A DNA stretch of 64,000 nt from an uncultured Lachnospiraceae bacterium (GCA_910585075.1 CAJUED010000001.1:240962-304961), one strand, 5' to 3'. Positions 35,446 through 43,638 are shown, numbered from the stretch's first letter. Numbers and translations are program-made. Notes: generated from the sequence alone by a model not told the origin.

Positions 35446-36585
35446 CTAACCGGCTGTAACTTCCTCATAAAAAACATCTATAATCAATTCGTAAAGCGCT
35501 TCTTCATCCATCCAAAATTCTTCAAATTCCTCTCCCATAACACTTTCCCCTTCCACCATCCGGAAGCTGTCGCTTTCAAAACCATAATCCACAAGGATTG
35601 GGGTCAGGTAAGATACTTCATCCAAAGAAATATCCGTCACCATCTGCGCAGCAATCTCCTGATACAAGCCAATCGCCACGGACAGGTTATCCTTCACCGC
35701 GCCTTTCGCCGCATTTATAAAAGCTGTCAGATACTGCTTCTGCCTTTCCAGCCGCATATCCGCAGAGCCGAATATTCCGGTATCCCGGTATTTCACATAC
35801 CAGAAGGCGTTCTGCCCTTCCAGATGCACTTCTTCTCCCTGTTTAAGGCTTTTATCTATTTTCGTTAAGTCTTCTAACACGGTCACATCCACCCCGCCAA
35901 CCGCATCATTGACCGCCGGGATAGCGCTCATGTTCACTGCCGCATAGCCATGGATGGGCAGATTATAAAAAAGTTTCTGTACCGCCTTTTTCTGATATTC
36001 ACAGCTCTCCTCCATCCCATTTCCAAAGCCGTGCTGTACTGCAATCTGGGCCTTAACCGTATTTACATAAGCCCCTTCTTCATTGTAAATATCGATATCC
36101 GTCATGGTATTACGGTTAATTCCTATTACACTGATGGATTTACTGTGGGGATTCATCACTGCCAAAAATAACGCATCCGCCTGTCCGCCGTTGGTACCTT
36201 CTTCTACTTCTTTTACATCACTGTTTTTATCAATCCCCATAACCAAAAAGGTCATAATATCTTCATTGTAGGCATAAATTTTTTCTTTGTATTTCACCCA
36301 TCCCTGCTGCCACTTTTCTTCTTCCTCCTCGGATAAAGGCTGGGATGCTATAACAGGTGTAAGCTCCGGTGCCGTCTGCGCCTTGCCAAGGAGGCTGTTT
36401 TTCCCTACTGCCCTGACAATCTGGACAATCATGCAGACCATCACCACTAAAACAGCCGTCTCAAGCAAAACCATGGCCGCAATCTTTCTTCTTTTTTTCT
36501 TTTTCTTTTCCTTCAGCCTTTCAGGATTTAAAAGCAGCTCTTTTTCAAGCTCCGCCAATGCATCCCTTTTTTTCTTGCTTTTCAC
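35446..36585 (-). CDS. LytR-CpsA-Psr (LCP) family phosphotransferase
   Basis: The 379-residue product has a basic cytoplasmic tail, one membrane helix (about residues 36-60) and an extracellular LCP domain. The domain motifs are TFLVMGIDKNS, ADALFLAVMNPHSKSISVIG, NRNTMTDI, AVNDAVGGVDVTV and KYRDTGIFGSADMRLERQKQY. LCP proteins transfer undecaprenyl-linked polymers onto peptidoglycan. This gives the locus a wall-anchoring enzyme. The start is GTG at 36585, with GGAGG about ten bases upstream. It is 20 bases from the Ig-like protein gene. Confidence 0.92.
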   Translation of the reverse strand: MKSKKKRDALAELEKELLLNPERLKEKKKKKRRKIAAMVLLETAVLVVMVCMIVQIVRAVGKNSLLGKAQTAPELTPVIASQPLSEEEEEKWQQGWVKYKEKIYAYNEDIMTFLVMGIDKNSDVKEVEEGTNGGQADALFLAVMNPHSKSISVIGINRNTMTDIDIYNEEGAYVNTVKAQIAVQHGFGNGMEESCEYQKKAVQKLFYNLPIHGYAAVNMSAIPAVNDAVGGVDVTVLEDLTKIDKSLKQGEEVHLEGQNAFWYVKYRDTGIFGSADMRLERQKQYLTAFINAAKGAVKDNLSVAIGLYQEIAAQMVTDISLDEVSYLTPILVDYGFESDSFRMVEGESVMGEEFEEFWMDEEALYELIIDVFYEEVTAG

Positions 36586-36605
36586 GAAAAGGAAACCTCC
36601 AATTT

Positions 36606-37478
36606 TTATTTCACAATAATTGTCAGCGGTACTGTCTCTGAGATGTTCCCGTCAGAATCCTCTGTGGATACGCTCACCTGATAAGTACCCGGTTTATTTC
36701 TATCATATCTGCTCACACTCAAGTTCCTGAAAAGGGTCTCATACCCATCTCTGTCATCCGAAAGCGTCTCAATCAGATCCACCCACGCAGGCCCCTGCCC
36801 TGCCTCCACTTCTACCTCTGATGTTTTTAAGGAAAGCACAGGCGCATGGTTACCTGTATCCGCCATCGTACCTTCCTCCGAAGCTTCTTCTGAGGCCGGT
36901 TCATCTTCTGGTTCCGGTCCATTTTCCGGTGCAGGCGTCCTTTCCTGTTCCGGTGCCTGGGACGCTGCCGGCAAAGGCGTCGGCTTTTCTGTCGCCTTTG
37001 GAGTCTCCACAGGAGCAGGACTTTCCGGCTCCTCATCCACCTCCGCTTCTTTATCCGTATCTCTCTCTTTCAGTTCCGCCGTAATTCCTGCCTCAAAGGG
37101 TTGCCCTTCCATTTCTCTATCCTTAGGGTCATCCTCATCCTGTTCCATGAAAACCGCGTCAAATACCCTGGATGCCCTTGCCACATTTCCGGCTCCATCA
37201 CTGACCGCATAAAAAACCACAACAGTCTTATTTTGTCTGTCTTCACTTATTCTTTCTATTACAATCCTGTCACTTAAGTCCCCGTCCCGTGTATCCCGGG
37301 CAGTGACACCTGTAAGAAGTGCTTCCGTATCCATTCCTTCCTGATAAACCGCATCCACTGCTTGAAATGTAATTTCAGGCTCCTGTCTGTCCTTTCCCAG
37401 ATATAGAAAAGCACACAGCAAAACCAAAATTACATTAGCCCCGGCAAGTGCCATACCAATTATCCTGCTTCGCTTCAT
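36606..37478 (-). CDS. Membrane-anchored surface protein with two Ig-like (DUF5011-type) domains
   Basis: The 290-residue product has an N-terminal membrane anchor (IIGMALAGANVILVLLCAFL). A first Ig-like domain follows (residues 33-105, VTARDTRDGDLSDRIVIERI and VVVFYAVSDGAGNVARASR). Next is a long Pro/Glu/Ala-rich spacer (about 120-210). The second Ig-like domain (VDLIETLSDDRDGYETLFRN, TYQVSVSTEDSDGNISETV) ends the protein. It probably projects from the membrane into the wall. Role in capsule biology is inferred only from the operon. Confidence 0.8.
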   Translation of the reverse strand: MKRSRIIGMALAGANVILVLLCAFLYLGKDRQEPEITFQAVDAVYQEGMDTEALLTGVTARDTRDGDLSDRIVIERISEDRQNKTVVVFYAVSDGAGNVARASRVFDAVFMEQDEDDPKDREMEGQPFEAGITAELKERDTDKEAEVDEEPESPAPVETPKATEKPTPLPAASQAPEQERTPAPENGPEPEDEPASEEASEEGTMADTGNHAPVLSLKTSEVEVEAGQGPAWVDLIETLSDDRDGYETLFRNLSVSRYDRNKPGTYQVSVSTEDSDGNISETVPLTIIVK

Positions 37479-37576
37479 TTATCCTTCCCCGCCTGATTCT
37501 CTTTGCAAAAACCACATGCCCATATTTTGATATGCCCTACTGACATAATAGCTGCATATGTTGCCCTAGGCCTTCA

Positions 37577-38404
37577 CTAATCCAGATATTCGATATCCTT
37601 TTCTTCCTCCGGGCCTTCCCCATCTGTGTCTTCATTCTCATCCACTATTTCTGTTTCCCGCTCCGTATGACGCACCGCTTTCTCCACATTGTTGTCCTCG
37701 CCATATTTCCCGTAATACTTACCATAATATTTCCCGTAGTATCTGCCATAGTGTCCGTAGTAGCCCTTGCTGCTCATATCCACTTTATTTAAAACCACAC
37801 CAAGAATACGGCTCCCGGTCTTATCCAGCTGCTCCTTCACTCTCTGCACGAATTTATAGCTCACCGCATTGTTCTCCACCACCAGCACGGTTCCATCGCA
37901 GTTTTTTGCTGCGACCGCCGCGTCTATTACGCTGCCTAAGGGCGGTGTGTCAATAATGATATAGTCAAAAGCGTTTCTCACCATCCTCACCAGGGAAGCA
38001 AATTTCTCCCCGCCAAGCAGCTCGCTCGGATTCGGCGGTACCGGCCCTGAAAAGATAACATACAGGTTATGAATGTTGGTTTCGCACAGCACATCCCGGT
38101 ACTCCGCCCTTCCCGACAGGCAGTGACTCATCCCCTGCTTTACCGCCCCTGTCCGGTATCTTCCTACAAGGACGGATTTCCTCATATCGGCATCTATTAA
38201 AATTGTTTTATTTCCTGCCTCCGCAAAGGCCCGCGCCATCTCCATGGCCACGCTGGACTTTCCCTCGTTTGGGGTACAACTGGTGACTGCCACCACCTTC
38301 ACGTCCCTGCCGCAGAATTCTATATTTGTGCGCAAGGTTTTGAAGGCCTCCTTCATGCGGTAATCCTCTGCTGATTTATCAAACTGTAGCTTTACGCTCT
38401 GCAT
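37577..38404 (-). CDS. CpsD/CapB-type tyrosine autokinase
   Basis: The 275-residue BY-kinase has Walker A SCTPNEGKSS (residues 42-51), Walker A' ILIDADMR (about 68-75) and Walker B YIIIDTPP near 150. Near residues 217-237 is a Tyr cluster (GYYGHYGRYYGKYYGKYYGK) with ten or so Tyr, the autophosphorylation sites. An unusual acidic tail of about 40 residues follows. It works with the CpsC-like membrane adaptor and is dephosphorylated by the CpsB-like phosphatase. It starts inside the upstream regulator gene (26-base overlap). Confidence 0.94.
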   Translation of the reverse strand: MQSVKLQFDKSAEDYRMKEAFKTLRTNIEFCGRDVKVVAVTSCTPNEGKSSVAMEMARAFAEAGNKTILIDADMRKSVLVGRYRTGAVKQGMSHCLSGRAEYRDVLCETNIHNLYVIFSGPVPPNPSELLGGEKFASLVRMVRNAFDYIIIDTPPLGSVIDAAVAAKNCDGTVLVVENNAVSYKFVQRVKEQLDKTGSRILGVVLNKVDMSSKGYYGHYGRYYGKYYGKYYGKYGEDNNVEKAVRHTERETEIVDENEDTDGEGPEEEKDIEYLD

Positions 38405-38921
38405 CCCGGTTTTCTTTTTCCTCCCTGCTCTCTATCTTTAACCTTATGATGGAAAGAATGTCTTCCCGCTCTCCCTGACTAAGGCTCCTGAATCCTGAGA
38501 GAAGCTGACTTTCCATTTTGTCGCTGATTTTTTCATATAATTCATTTTCATTTAATTTGTCTTTTACATTTTTATCTATGATATTTTTATCTATTTTAAC
38601 CTCCGGACCGCGGCTGCCCTCATGCTCCACCGCCCGGCTCTCTATCCCATACTGTCCCAGCATCATAAGAGAGAGCAGATTTTCCACCGGTATCCCATAT
38701 AACCTTGCAAGGCCGTACAGAGCCCCTGCCGGCGGCCTGATTCTTCCTGTCTCGTAATGGGAATAGGTCTGCCTTGAAATATTTAATTTTCCGGCAATAT
38801 AATTCTGCCGATAGTGATGGGACACCCGCAGCTGCCTTAAATATTCCGGCAAAGTCTTCCTTCTCTCATTTGGCTGCTCTCTATATTCTATATTTGCATC
38901 CCGCAAGGAGCTGACATCCAT
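38379..38921 (-). CDS. XRE-family transcriptional regulator inside the capsule operon
   Basis: The 180-residue product has a helix-turn-helix at about residues 24-90 (LPEYLRQLRVSHHYRQNYIA, then GKLNISRQTYSHYETGRIRP). A C-terminal acidic/basic helical tail with LLSGFRSLSQGEREDILSII follows, similar to the ends of SinR-like regulators. It lies between cpsC and cpsD and overlaps cpsD by 26 bases, so it is made with the machinery and may tune it. AAGGGA precedes ATG. Confidence 0.85.
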   Translation of the reverse strand: MDVSSLRDANIEYREQPNERRKTLPEYLRQLRVSHHYRQNYIAGKLNISRQTYSHYETGRIRPPAGALYGLARLYGIPVENLLSLMMLGQYGIESRAVEHEGSRGPEVKIDKNIIDKNVKDKLNENELYEKISDKMESQLLSGFRSLSQGEREDILSIIRLKIESREEKENRDAERKATV

Positions 38922-39024
38922 TCCCTTCCATCCTTTCTTTTGTCTTCATATTTCTTCACATTTCTTCAAGTTCTTTTGCGCGCATCCTGATGCCCCGTAC
39001 ATCCCGCCTTTGGCCTTTACATTT

Positions 39025-39786
39025 TCATGTTTTCTGTAATATATACAAACTTTTACCTGATTCCTTGATTTTTCTCTTTTTCTTTCTACTCCCTGTTTCC
39101 TCCGTGGCTGCCGGTATCAAAGCCAGCGTGCTTAGGCCCAAATATTTTTCCACATCCTCGGATGATTTGATGGTATCGTCCATCAGATACTGTATCAGAA
39201 TGATAGCGCACAGGATAACTACGCCAATCATTCCCCCGACCATTGTCCAGCGCGTTACGCTTGGCCCTGCTTTCTCCGTGGGCATGTTAGCCTGCTCCAC
39301 CACGTTTACTGCCTCTATATCCATCACATTCTGTATGTGGCTGCTTGCCACTTCCCTGATACAGTTAGCTGTCTCCATAGCCCGCACCGGGTCCTTATCT
39401 TCCACCGTAATCGCCACAATACGGGTATCGGTAGGTGTCTCCACGCTGACTTTCTTCAAAAGTTCCTTATATTCCATGTCTAAAGAAAGCTTCTGAATCA
39501 CTTCCTCCAGCACATAGCGGCTGTTGATCAACTCCGCATAGTCCTTGGTCAGCTGAGTGCCTATCTGCACATCGCTGTAGCTCACCGCCGCATTATCCGA
39601 TTTATTCAAAATATAAATTCTTGTGGTAGACTCGTAATAAGGCGTCAGCACAAAACTGCTTATTACAAGGCAGATAAGCGCGGCAAAGAGACCTGCACTT
39701 ATAATCAGCCATGCTTTTCCCACCAATATGTGGAAGACCTCAAGTAAATCTATTTCAATTTCATCATGTTCCATCTGATTTCCCAT
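39025..39786 (-). CDS. CpsC/Wzz-type polysaccharide co-polymerase (chain-length determinant)
   Basis: The 253-residue product has two membrane helices (about 28-50 and 175-198) flanking an extracellular domain, the Wzz/YveK layout. Motifs include EIDLLEVFHILVGKAWLII, SSFVLTPYYESTTRIYILNK and, before TM2, the Pro-rich QANMPTEKAGPSVTRW. The short cytoplasmic end after TM2 (DDTIKSSEDVEKYLGLSTLA) activates CpsD-type kinases in this family. It controls polymer length and export. A 236-base gap separates it from cpsB. Confidence 0.92.
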   Translation of the reverse strand: MGNQMEHDEIEIDLLEVFHILVGKAWLIISAGLFAALICLVISSFVLTPYYESTTRIYILNKSDNAAVSYSDVQIGTQLTKDYAELINSRYVLEEVIQKLSLDMEYKELLKKVSVETPTDTRIVAITVEDKDPVRAMETANCIREVASSHIQNVMDIEAVNVVEQANMPTEKAGPSVTRWTMVGGMIGVVILCAIILIQYLMDDTIKSSEDVEKYLGLSTLALIPAATEETGSRKKKRKIKESGKSLYILQKT

Positions 39787-40022
39787 ATTTTTACGTCTTA
39801 TCCCTTTTAAAGGATTATCCTTTCCAGCGGCTTATTCCCTCTATCGTATTATCTTCTCTTTCGAATTGTCCTCTCTCACCGGATTAGCTTTCCGGTTTTA
39901 TTTTCCGTAAAGCATTTCCTGCTTCGGGTAGTTGCTAACTTACTTCTGCAAATTTGTCTTGAACTCGACGCCTCTGCATTTCCTACGCTGCCTTTTCTGC
40001 AATACTTCATTTTCGGAATTTT
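39787..40022 (-). other. Long gap between cpsB and cpsC with hairpins
   Basis: Genes on either side are otherwise closely spaced. The minus strand holds ACCGG-CCGGT (loop AAAGCTAAT) and AAAGGATAATCCTTT close to the cpsC start. It also carries GACAAATTTGCAG, which resembles the core of the shared leader at 5488 and 50464. A regulatory RNA is possible; no known class is recognised. Confidence 0.35.
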
Positions 40023-40742
40023 TCATATATACTCATCCTTTATGATGCGCATAGGGTTTTCATAAAAAAGCTGTCCGGCATATTCCTCCCCATACTTCCT
40101 TGACACGTATGCCGCACATTCTGAAAGCACAGGTTTCCTTTTCCCGGTATCATGGGCATCTGTGGCCACAAAGTGAACAAGCCTCTCTGATAAAAGCCTT
40201 TTGGTAAAATGTTTTGCGCCGAATCCGAAGTTTCCCATAATACTCCCCGCATTCACCTGTATATAACAGCCCATTTTTATCAAATCCTCCACCCTGTCCG
40301 CTTTCATGCAGCCATAGCGCTCCACATGGGCAAGGATGGGCCGATAGCCGTGGGACAGGGCTTCATACAATCCATATCTGATACGGGTAAAATCATCCCT
40401 TACGCCAAATTCAATCAGCACGTAGGCGGAATCCGCCATCGTGTATGCCCTCCTCCCATCCAGCTTTTCTATCATACTGCTTCCGTAATATATTTCATTT
40501 CCTGTATGGAAGGTTATATCTATCCCTTCTCTCCCGGTATTTTCCTGTAAATTTTTTATCAATCCTTTTATTTTTTCAGGCGACCCATTGTGATGGGATG
40601 GTTTATTGTGGGGTGTTAAAATGATTTCCCGGATTCCGTCATTCCAGGCTGTGCGCAGCATTTCCATACTTACATCAAAATTTTCCGCTCCGTCGTCTAT
40701 TTGGGGCAGAATATGGGAATGAATATCTATGTAAGAATCCAA
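40023..40742 (-). CDS. CpsB/CapC-type PHP protein tyrosine phosphatase
   Basis: The 239-residue PHP-fold metalloenzyme has YIDIHSHILPQIDDGAENFD, EIILTPHNKPS, LIEFGVRDDF, RPILAHVERYG and FVATDAHDTGKRKP. These carry the His/Asp ligands of a multi-metal site, as in YwqE and CpsB, which dephosphorylate the CpsD kinase. It is the first gene of the capsule operon. The start codon appears to be TTG, with AGGTGA upstream, which would lower its translation relative to its neighbours. Confidence 0.93.
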   Translation of the reverse strand: MDSYIDIHSHILPQIDDGAENFDVSMEMLRTAWNDGIREIILTPHNKPSHHNGSPEKIKGLIKNLQENTGREGIDITFHTGNEIYYGSSMIEKLDGRRAYTMADSAYVLIEFGVRDDFTRIRYGLYEALSHGYRPILAHVERYGCMKADRVEDLIKMGCYIQVNAGSIMGNFGFGAKHFTKRLLSERLVHFVATDAHDTGKRKPVLSECAAYVSRKYGEEYAGQLFYENPMRIIKDEYI

Positions 40743-40850
40743 CCGTACTCACCTTCCTCCTTCATCCTCTCCCCCATATGCCGCCCAAAACAGCGGCATA
40801 AATCGGAGAAAAGGAACCGGGATTTTTGTTTCCCGAAGCTGCAGTTTTTC
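40743..40850 (-). promoter_or_regulatory. Leader of the capsule operon with two hairpins
   Basis: On the minus strand, just before cpsB, are CGGGA/TCCCG (8-base loop, followed by a pyrimidine-rich stretch) and TATGCCGC/GCGGCATA (40777-40800, 8-base loop). The second hairpin stops about 20 bases before the ribosome site. This could be an attenuator. No clear promoter is seen in these 108 bases, so transcription probably starts further right, inside the recombinase segment. Confidence 0.4.
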
Positions 40851-40877
40851 TTTCGTAGATTTATATAATTTACGAAA
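40851..40877 (+). repeat. Left 27-bp dyad repeat of the recombinase segment
   Basis: The site is itself a near palindrome: TTTCGTAGATT, five central bases TATAT, and AATTTACGAAA. Its reverse complement matches the site at 42541-42567 in 24 of 27 positions, and 28 of 31 with the adjoining bases, including a run of 21 identical bases. Two 11-bp arms around a short centre is the usual form of a tyrosine recombinase core site. Confidence 0.7.
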
Positions 40878-41118
40878 TAGACATTTTTGTGCTCAAAAAA
40901 GCCCGTAAATACAAGGGGACAGAACTTACATTCTGCCCCCTGACCAGATTTTTGACGGTCTAAAAAAAATTTATAATTTTTTCAGCCCATCTTTTTATTA
41001 TATAATTTAGTATTTTTATATTTGTTTTACAGTTTTATTTTTTTGAGATAAGTGCACTAAAATTTGCTTTTAATCCGTTAATAATCAAACATTATAATGT
41101 CTATTTTGACATGATTTC
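40878..41118. other. Non-coding segment between the recombinase gene and the left dyad
   Basis: It contains a hairpin (40915-40939, GGGGACAGAA / TTCTGCCCC) and the first 32-bp direct repeat. A TATAAT box (about 40999-41004) on the minus strand could act as a -10 element for the capsule operon, but its -35 is poor. No gene is seen. Confidence 0.45.
40942..40973 (+). repeat. 32-bp direct repeat, copy 1
   Basis: It reads GACCAGATTTTTGACGGTC and continues TAAAAAAAATTTA. It matches 42308-42339 at 30 of 32 positions in the same orientation. The pair brackets the recombinase gene. Confidence 0.85.
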
Positions 41119-42288
41119 TCATAACTCTACAGACGCTATCCTCTCATCCTGATAAAGCCCTCCTTCAAACCGCCCCATCAGTTCCTTTTTATGCTGCATG
41201 CTGGAATGCACATACAGATTTAGGGTCACCTGGACACTGCTGTGCCCTAATATCTCGCTTAAGCTCTTTACATCAAACCCACTGTCTATACACCGGGTTG
41301 CAAAAGCATGGCGCAGCAGATGGAAATTAAACCTCTTTATCCCACATGCATCCAGTATTTTCGCAAAACGATACTGCAGGGTTCTTGGCTCCACCCATGC
41401 CTTCCTTCTCCCCCTGATGATATATGCCGTCTCCTCCCCCCGATACTGCCTTAAAAGGGGAAACAGCACCGGCGGGATGGGCACCAGTCGTGAGGAAGTA
41501 CCTGTTTTGGGTGTCTGTACCAAAATTTCCGTATTGCTCTTTTCCTCCCCTGTTTCCTTCCCCGGCTGCTGTGATTTCACCCTCTGTAAGTTCTTTCGGA
41601 TGGAAATCACCCCTTCTTCCAGACTTACATTCCCCCATGTAAGGGCGCATACCTCCCCAATCCGCATTCCCGTATAAAATGCCGTCAATATCCCAAGGCA
41701 GGTACCGTAAGGGTCATCCCCTACATGCCCTGCCAGGTAGCGCTCAAGGGCCGCCAGCTCCTGTTTCCCGGGCAGCGGTGCCTGTCCTCTTTTTACCTGC
41801 GTCACCTGGTTTTCCGGAATGATAATCGCATAATGGTATTTCTTTTTCACATACTTAAGGGCCCTTATTGCAATGCTGCAAATATTCCTCACATATCTGT
41901 CGCAGACCGGTTCTTCAGCTTCCCTCCTTATGCTTTCCGCAAAGGCTTCAAGCACCTTTTCATCCACCTTATCCGCCCTTATGTCCCCTATCTTGGGGAT
42001 AATATACTTATATGCGGCCTGACGGTAGGAACCGCAGGTTGTCCTTTTCCAGGAGGGCTCCTGCTCCTTAATCCACAGTTCCATCACTTCCGCCATACTC
42101 CCCTTAAAGGGCTCCCCCTCGGGCTTCCTTGTACCCTTTATCAGGTCAAGCTTCACCTTCACATCATTGTAGTTTTTCCCGTAGACAGAGCTGTACTTAG
42201 AGCTTCCGCCTCCGACACCTTCCGTAAGAATACGACCCTCCCATCTGCCGTCTTTTCTTTTGTAAATATTAGCTCCTCTTCTTGACAT
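41119..42288 (-). CDS. Tyrosine recombinase/integrase at the head of the capsule operon
   Basis: The 389-residue product has an N-terminal Arm-type domain (KRKDGRWEGRILTEG), a SAM-like core-binding domain (about 64-155) and a complete catalytic domain. The residues are R209 (FYTGMRIGEVCALTW), K261 (TPKTGTSSRLV), H323 and R326 (FHLLRHAF), H349 (LGHSSVQVTL) and the nucleophile Y359 (NLYVHSS). It should be active. AAAGGAG precedes ATG. No phage, plasmid or conjugation genes are nearby. It is read toward cpsB and bracketed by two pairs of repeats, so a DNA switch or self-excision role is likely (inference). Confidence 0.93.
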   Translation of the reverse strand: MSRRGANIYKRKDGRWEGRILTEGVGGGSSKYSSVYGKNYNDVKVKLDLIKGTRKPEGEPFKGSMAEVMELWIKEQEPSWKRTTCGSYRQAAYKYIIPKIGDIRADKVDEKVLEAFAESIRREAEEPVCDRYVRNICSIAIRALKYVKKKYHYAIIIPENQVTQVKRGQAPLPGKQELAALERYLAGHVGDDPYGTCLGILTAFYTGMRIGEVCALTWGNVSLEEGVISIRKNLQRVKSQQPGKETGEEKSNTEILVQTPKTGTSSRLVPIPPVLFPLLRQYRGEETAYIIRGRRKAWVEPRTLQYRFAKILDACGIKRFNFHLLRHAFATRCIDSGFDVKSLSEILGHSSVQVTLNLYVHSSMQHKKELMGRFEGGLYQDERIASVEL

Positions 42289-42307
42289 TACTGACTCCTT
42301 TCCATTT

Positions 42308-42339
42308 GACCAGAAATTTGACGGTCTAAAAAAAATTTA
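42308..42339 (+). repeat. 32-bp direct repeat, copy 2
   Basis: It reads GACCAGAAATTTGACGGTC and continues TAAAAAAAATTTA, 20 bases before the recombinase start codon. It differs from copy 1 at two positions. Close to it (about 42362-42377) is a small dyad ATACC-ATCAGC-GGTAT that could be an operator. Confidence 0.85.
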
Positions 42340-42812
42340 AGAACAAAAGTTACGGTTAAATATACCATCAGCGGTATCTTAAATTTTGTCATTTGTGAAA
42401 AATGAATCAGATTTAATCGGAATAAGGTAAAAAAGAACAAAATGAAATAGACAGTTGATTTTTTTGATGGTTTGTAGTATAGTTCTTTTAGCGTTTTTTG
42501 TAATATTTACATTTATTTGCAGTTTTTTCCTATTTTTCTATTTCGTAAATTATATAATTTTATGAAATCTTTTCACTTTATGATTTATATTCTCAAACAC
42601 GTTAATCCAATTACCCATATGCTAAAAAGTGTTAAATAAGCCATTCAAACTACAATCACTGTTATAAGTAAACAAGTTGATTTTAGTATATTAAATAGAT
42701 ATAATCTATCGCTTTTTAATTTTCGAAAAGCGGTATTTTCTTATCTTTCAAGTTCAAAACAACATTGTGTATGTTGATTATGTGGTAGATTGCCGGCAAG
42801 ATTACGGCTGGC
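42340..42812. other. A+T-rich non-coding region right of the recombinase gene
   Basis: The stretch holds the right dyad at 42541-42567 and otherwise only A+T-rich sequence with no credible gene. Its left part must include the recombinase promoter. The tcdA stop is at its right edge. Confidence 0.5.
42541..42567 (-). repeat. Right 27-bp dyad repeat of the recombinase segment
   Basis: It reads TTTCGTAAATT, ATATA, ATTTTATGAAA. It is inverted relative to 40851-40877, with the centre TATAT against ATATA. Because each site is nearly palindromic, a gapped direct alignment is also good, so orientation alone does not prove inversion. Confidence 0.7.
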
Positions 42813-43595
42813 TCATCCGCTAAAATTGATCAAATCCTTAATAACCTCCCCAGCCATAATAAGCCCCGCTACAGACGGCACAAAAGCATTGCTCCCAGGT
42901 ATCTGACGCCTTTTTGCATGTTTTCCACCCTCTCCGCAATTTTCGGAGAAAATTTTTTCACAGGAAATTTCATCCTCACAACCATTCACACCCATATCCC
43001 TGGACGGCGTAATCGCAGGTTCTTTCGAGTAAACCACTTTTAACTTCCCAACGCCTCTTTTTTTCAGCTCCCGCCGCATCACCTTTGCAAGCGGGCACAC
43101 ACTGGTTTCATAAATATCCGCCACCTCAAAGGCCGTAGGGTCCACTTTATTCCCGGCCCCCATAGAACTGATAATAGGCGTCCCCGCCTTTTGCGCCTGA
43201 ACGGCAAGCTCCAGTTTTCCTGTCACCGTATCTATGGCATCTACAATATAGTCATACTGTGTAAAATCGAACTGAGCGGCCGTCTCCGGTAAGAAAAAGG
43301 TTTTATATTTATGAATCACCACTTCAGGATGAATCTCCTTCATACGCTCACAGGCCGCGTCCACCTTGTACCGCCCTATGGTTCCTATGGTGGCAATCAA
43401 CTGCCTGTTTAAATTGGACAGACACACCTTGTCATCATCCACAATATCTACCGTACCTACTCCGCTGCGCACAAGAGCCTCTAAGGTATAGCTGCCCACA
43501 CCGCCAAGGCCGAAAACCGCCACCCTGGCATTCGCAAGCCTCTCCATAGCCTCAACCCCAAAAAGAAGTTCCGTCCGTGAAAATTGTTCCCGCAT
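42813..43595 (-). CDS. tcdA: tRNA threonylcarbamoyladenosine dehydratase (ThiF/E1-like)
   Basis: The 260-residue E1-like protein starts REQFSRTELLFGVEAMERL. It has the ATP site VFGLGGVGSYTLEALVRSGV, then DIVDDDKVCLSNLNRQL, YDYIVDAIDTVTGKLEL and TSVCPLAKVMRRELKKRGV. This is the TcdA/CsdL form that cyclises t6A to ct6A at tRNA position 37, rather than ThiF or MoeB. GGAAAAGAG before ATG at 43595 fixes the start. Confidence 0.92.
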   Translation of the reverse strand: MREQFSRTELLFGVEAMERLANARVAVFGLGGVGSYTLEALVRSGVGTVDIVDDDKVCLSNLNRQLIATIGTIGRYKVDAACERMKEIHPEVVIHKYKTFFLPETAAQFDFTQYDYIVDAIDTVTGKLELAVQAQKAGTPIISSMGAGNKVDPTAFEVADIYETSVCPLAKVMRRELKKRGVGKLKVVYSKEPAITPSRDMGVNGCEDEISCEKIFSENCGEGGKHAKRRQIPGSNAFVPSVAGLIMAGEVIKDLINFSG

Positions 43596-43610
43596 CTCTT
43601 TTCCTTTCGT

Positions 43611-43638
43611 ATCAAACGCTGACATGCCCAGTCAGCTT
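43611..43638. repeat. Dispersed intergenic repeat, copy C (shortened)
   Basis: ATCAAACGCTG, a short middle and GTCAGCTTATTTA. The right end is degenerate compared with the other copies. It lies directly beside the structured element at 43646. Confidence 0.5.

Noticed and set aside
41119..42288. Prophage or integrative conjugative element
   Set aside because: Only the recombinase gene is present; there are no structural, replication or conjugation genes on either side.
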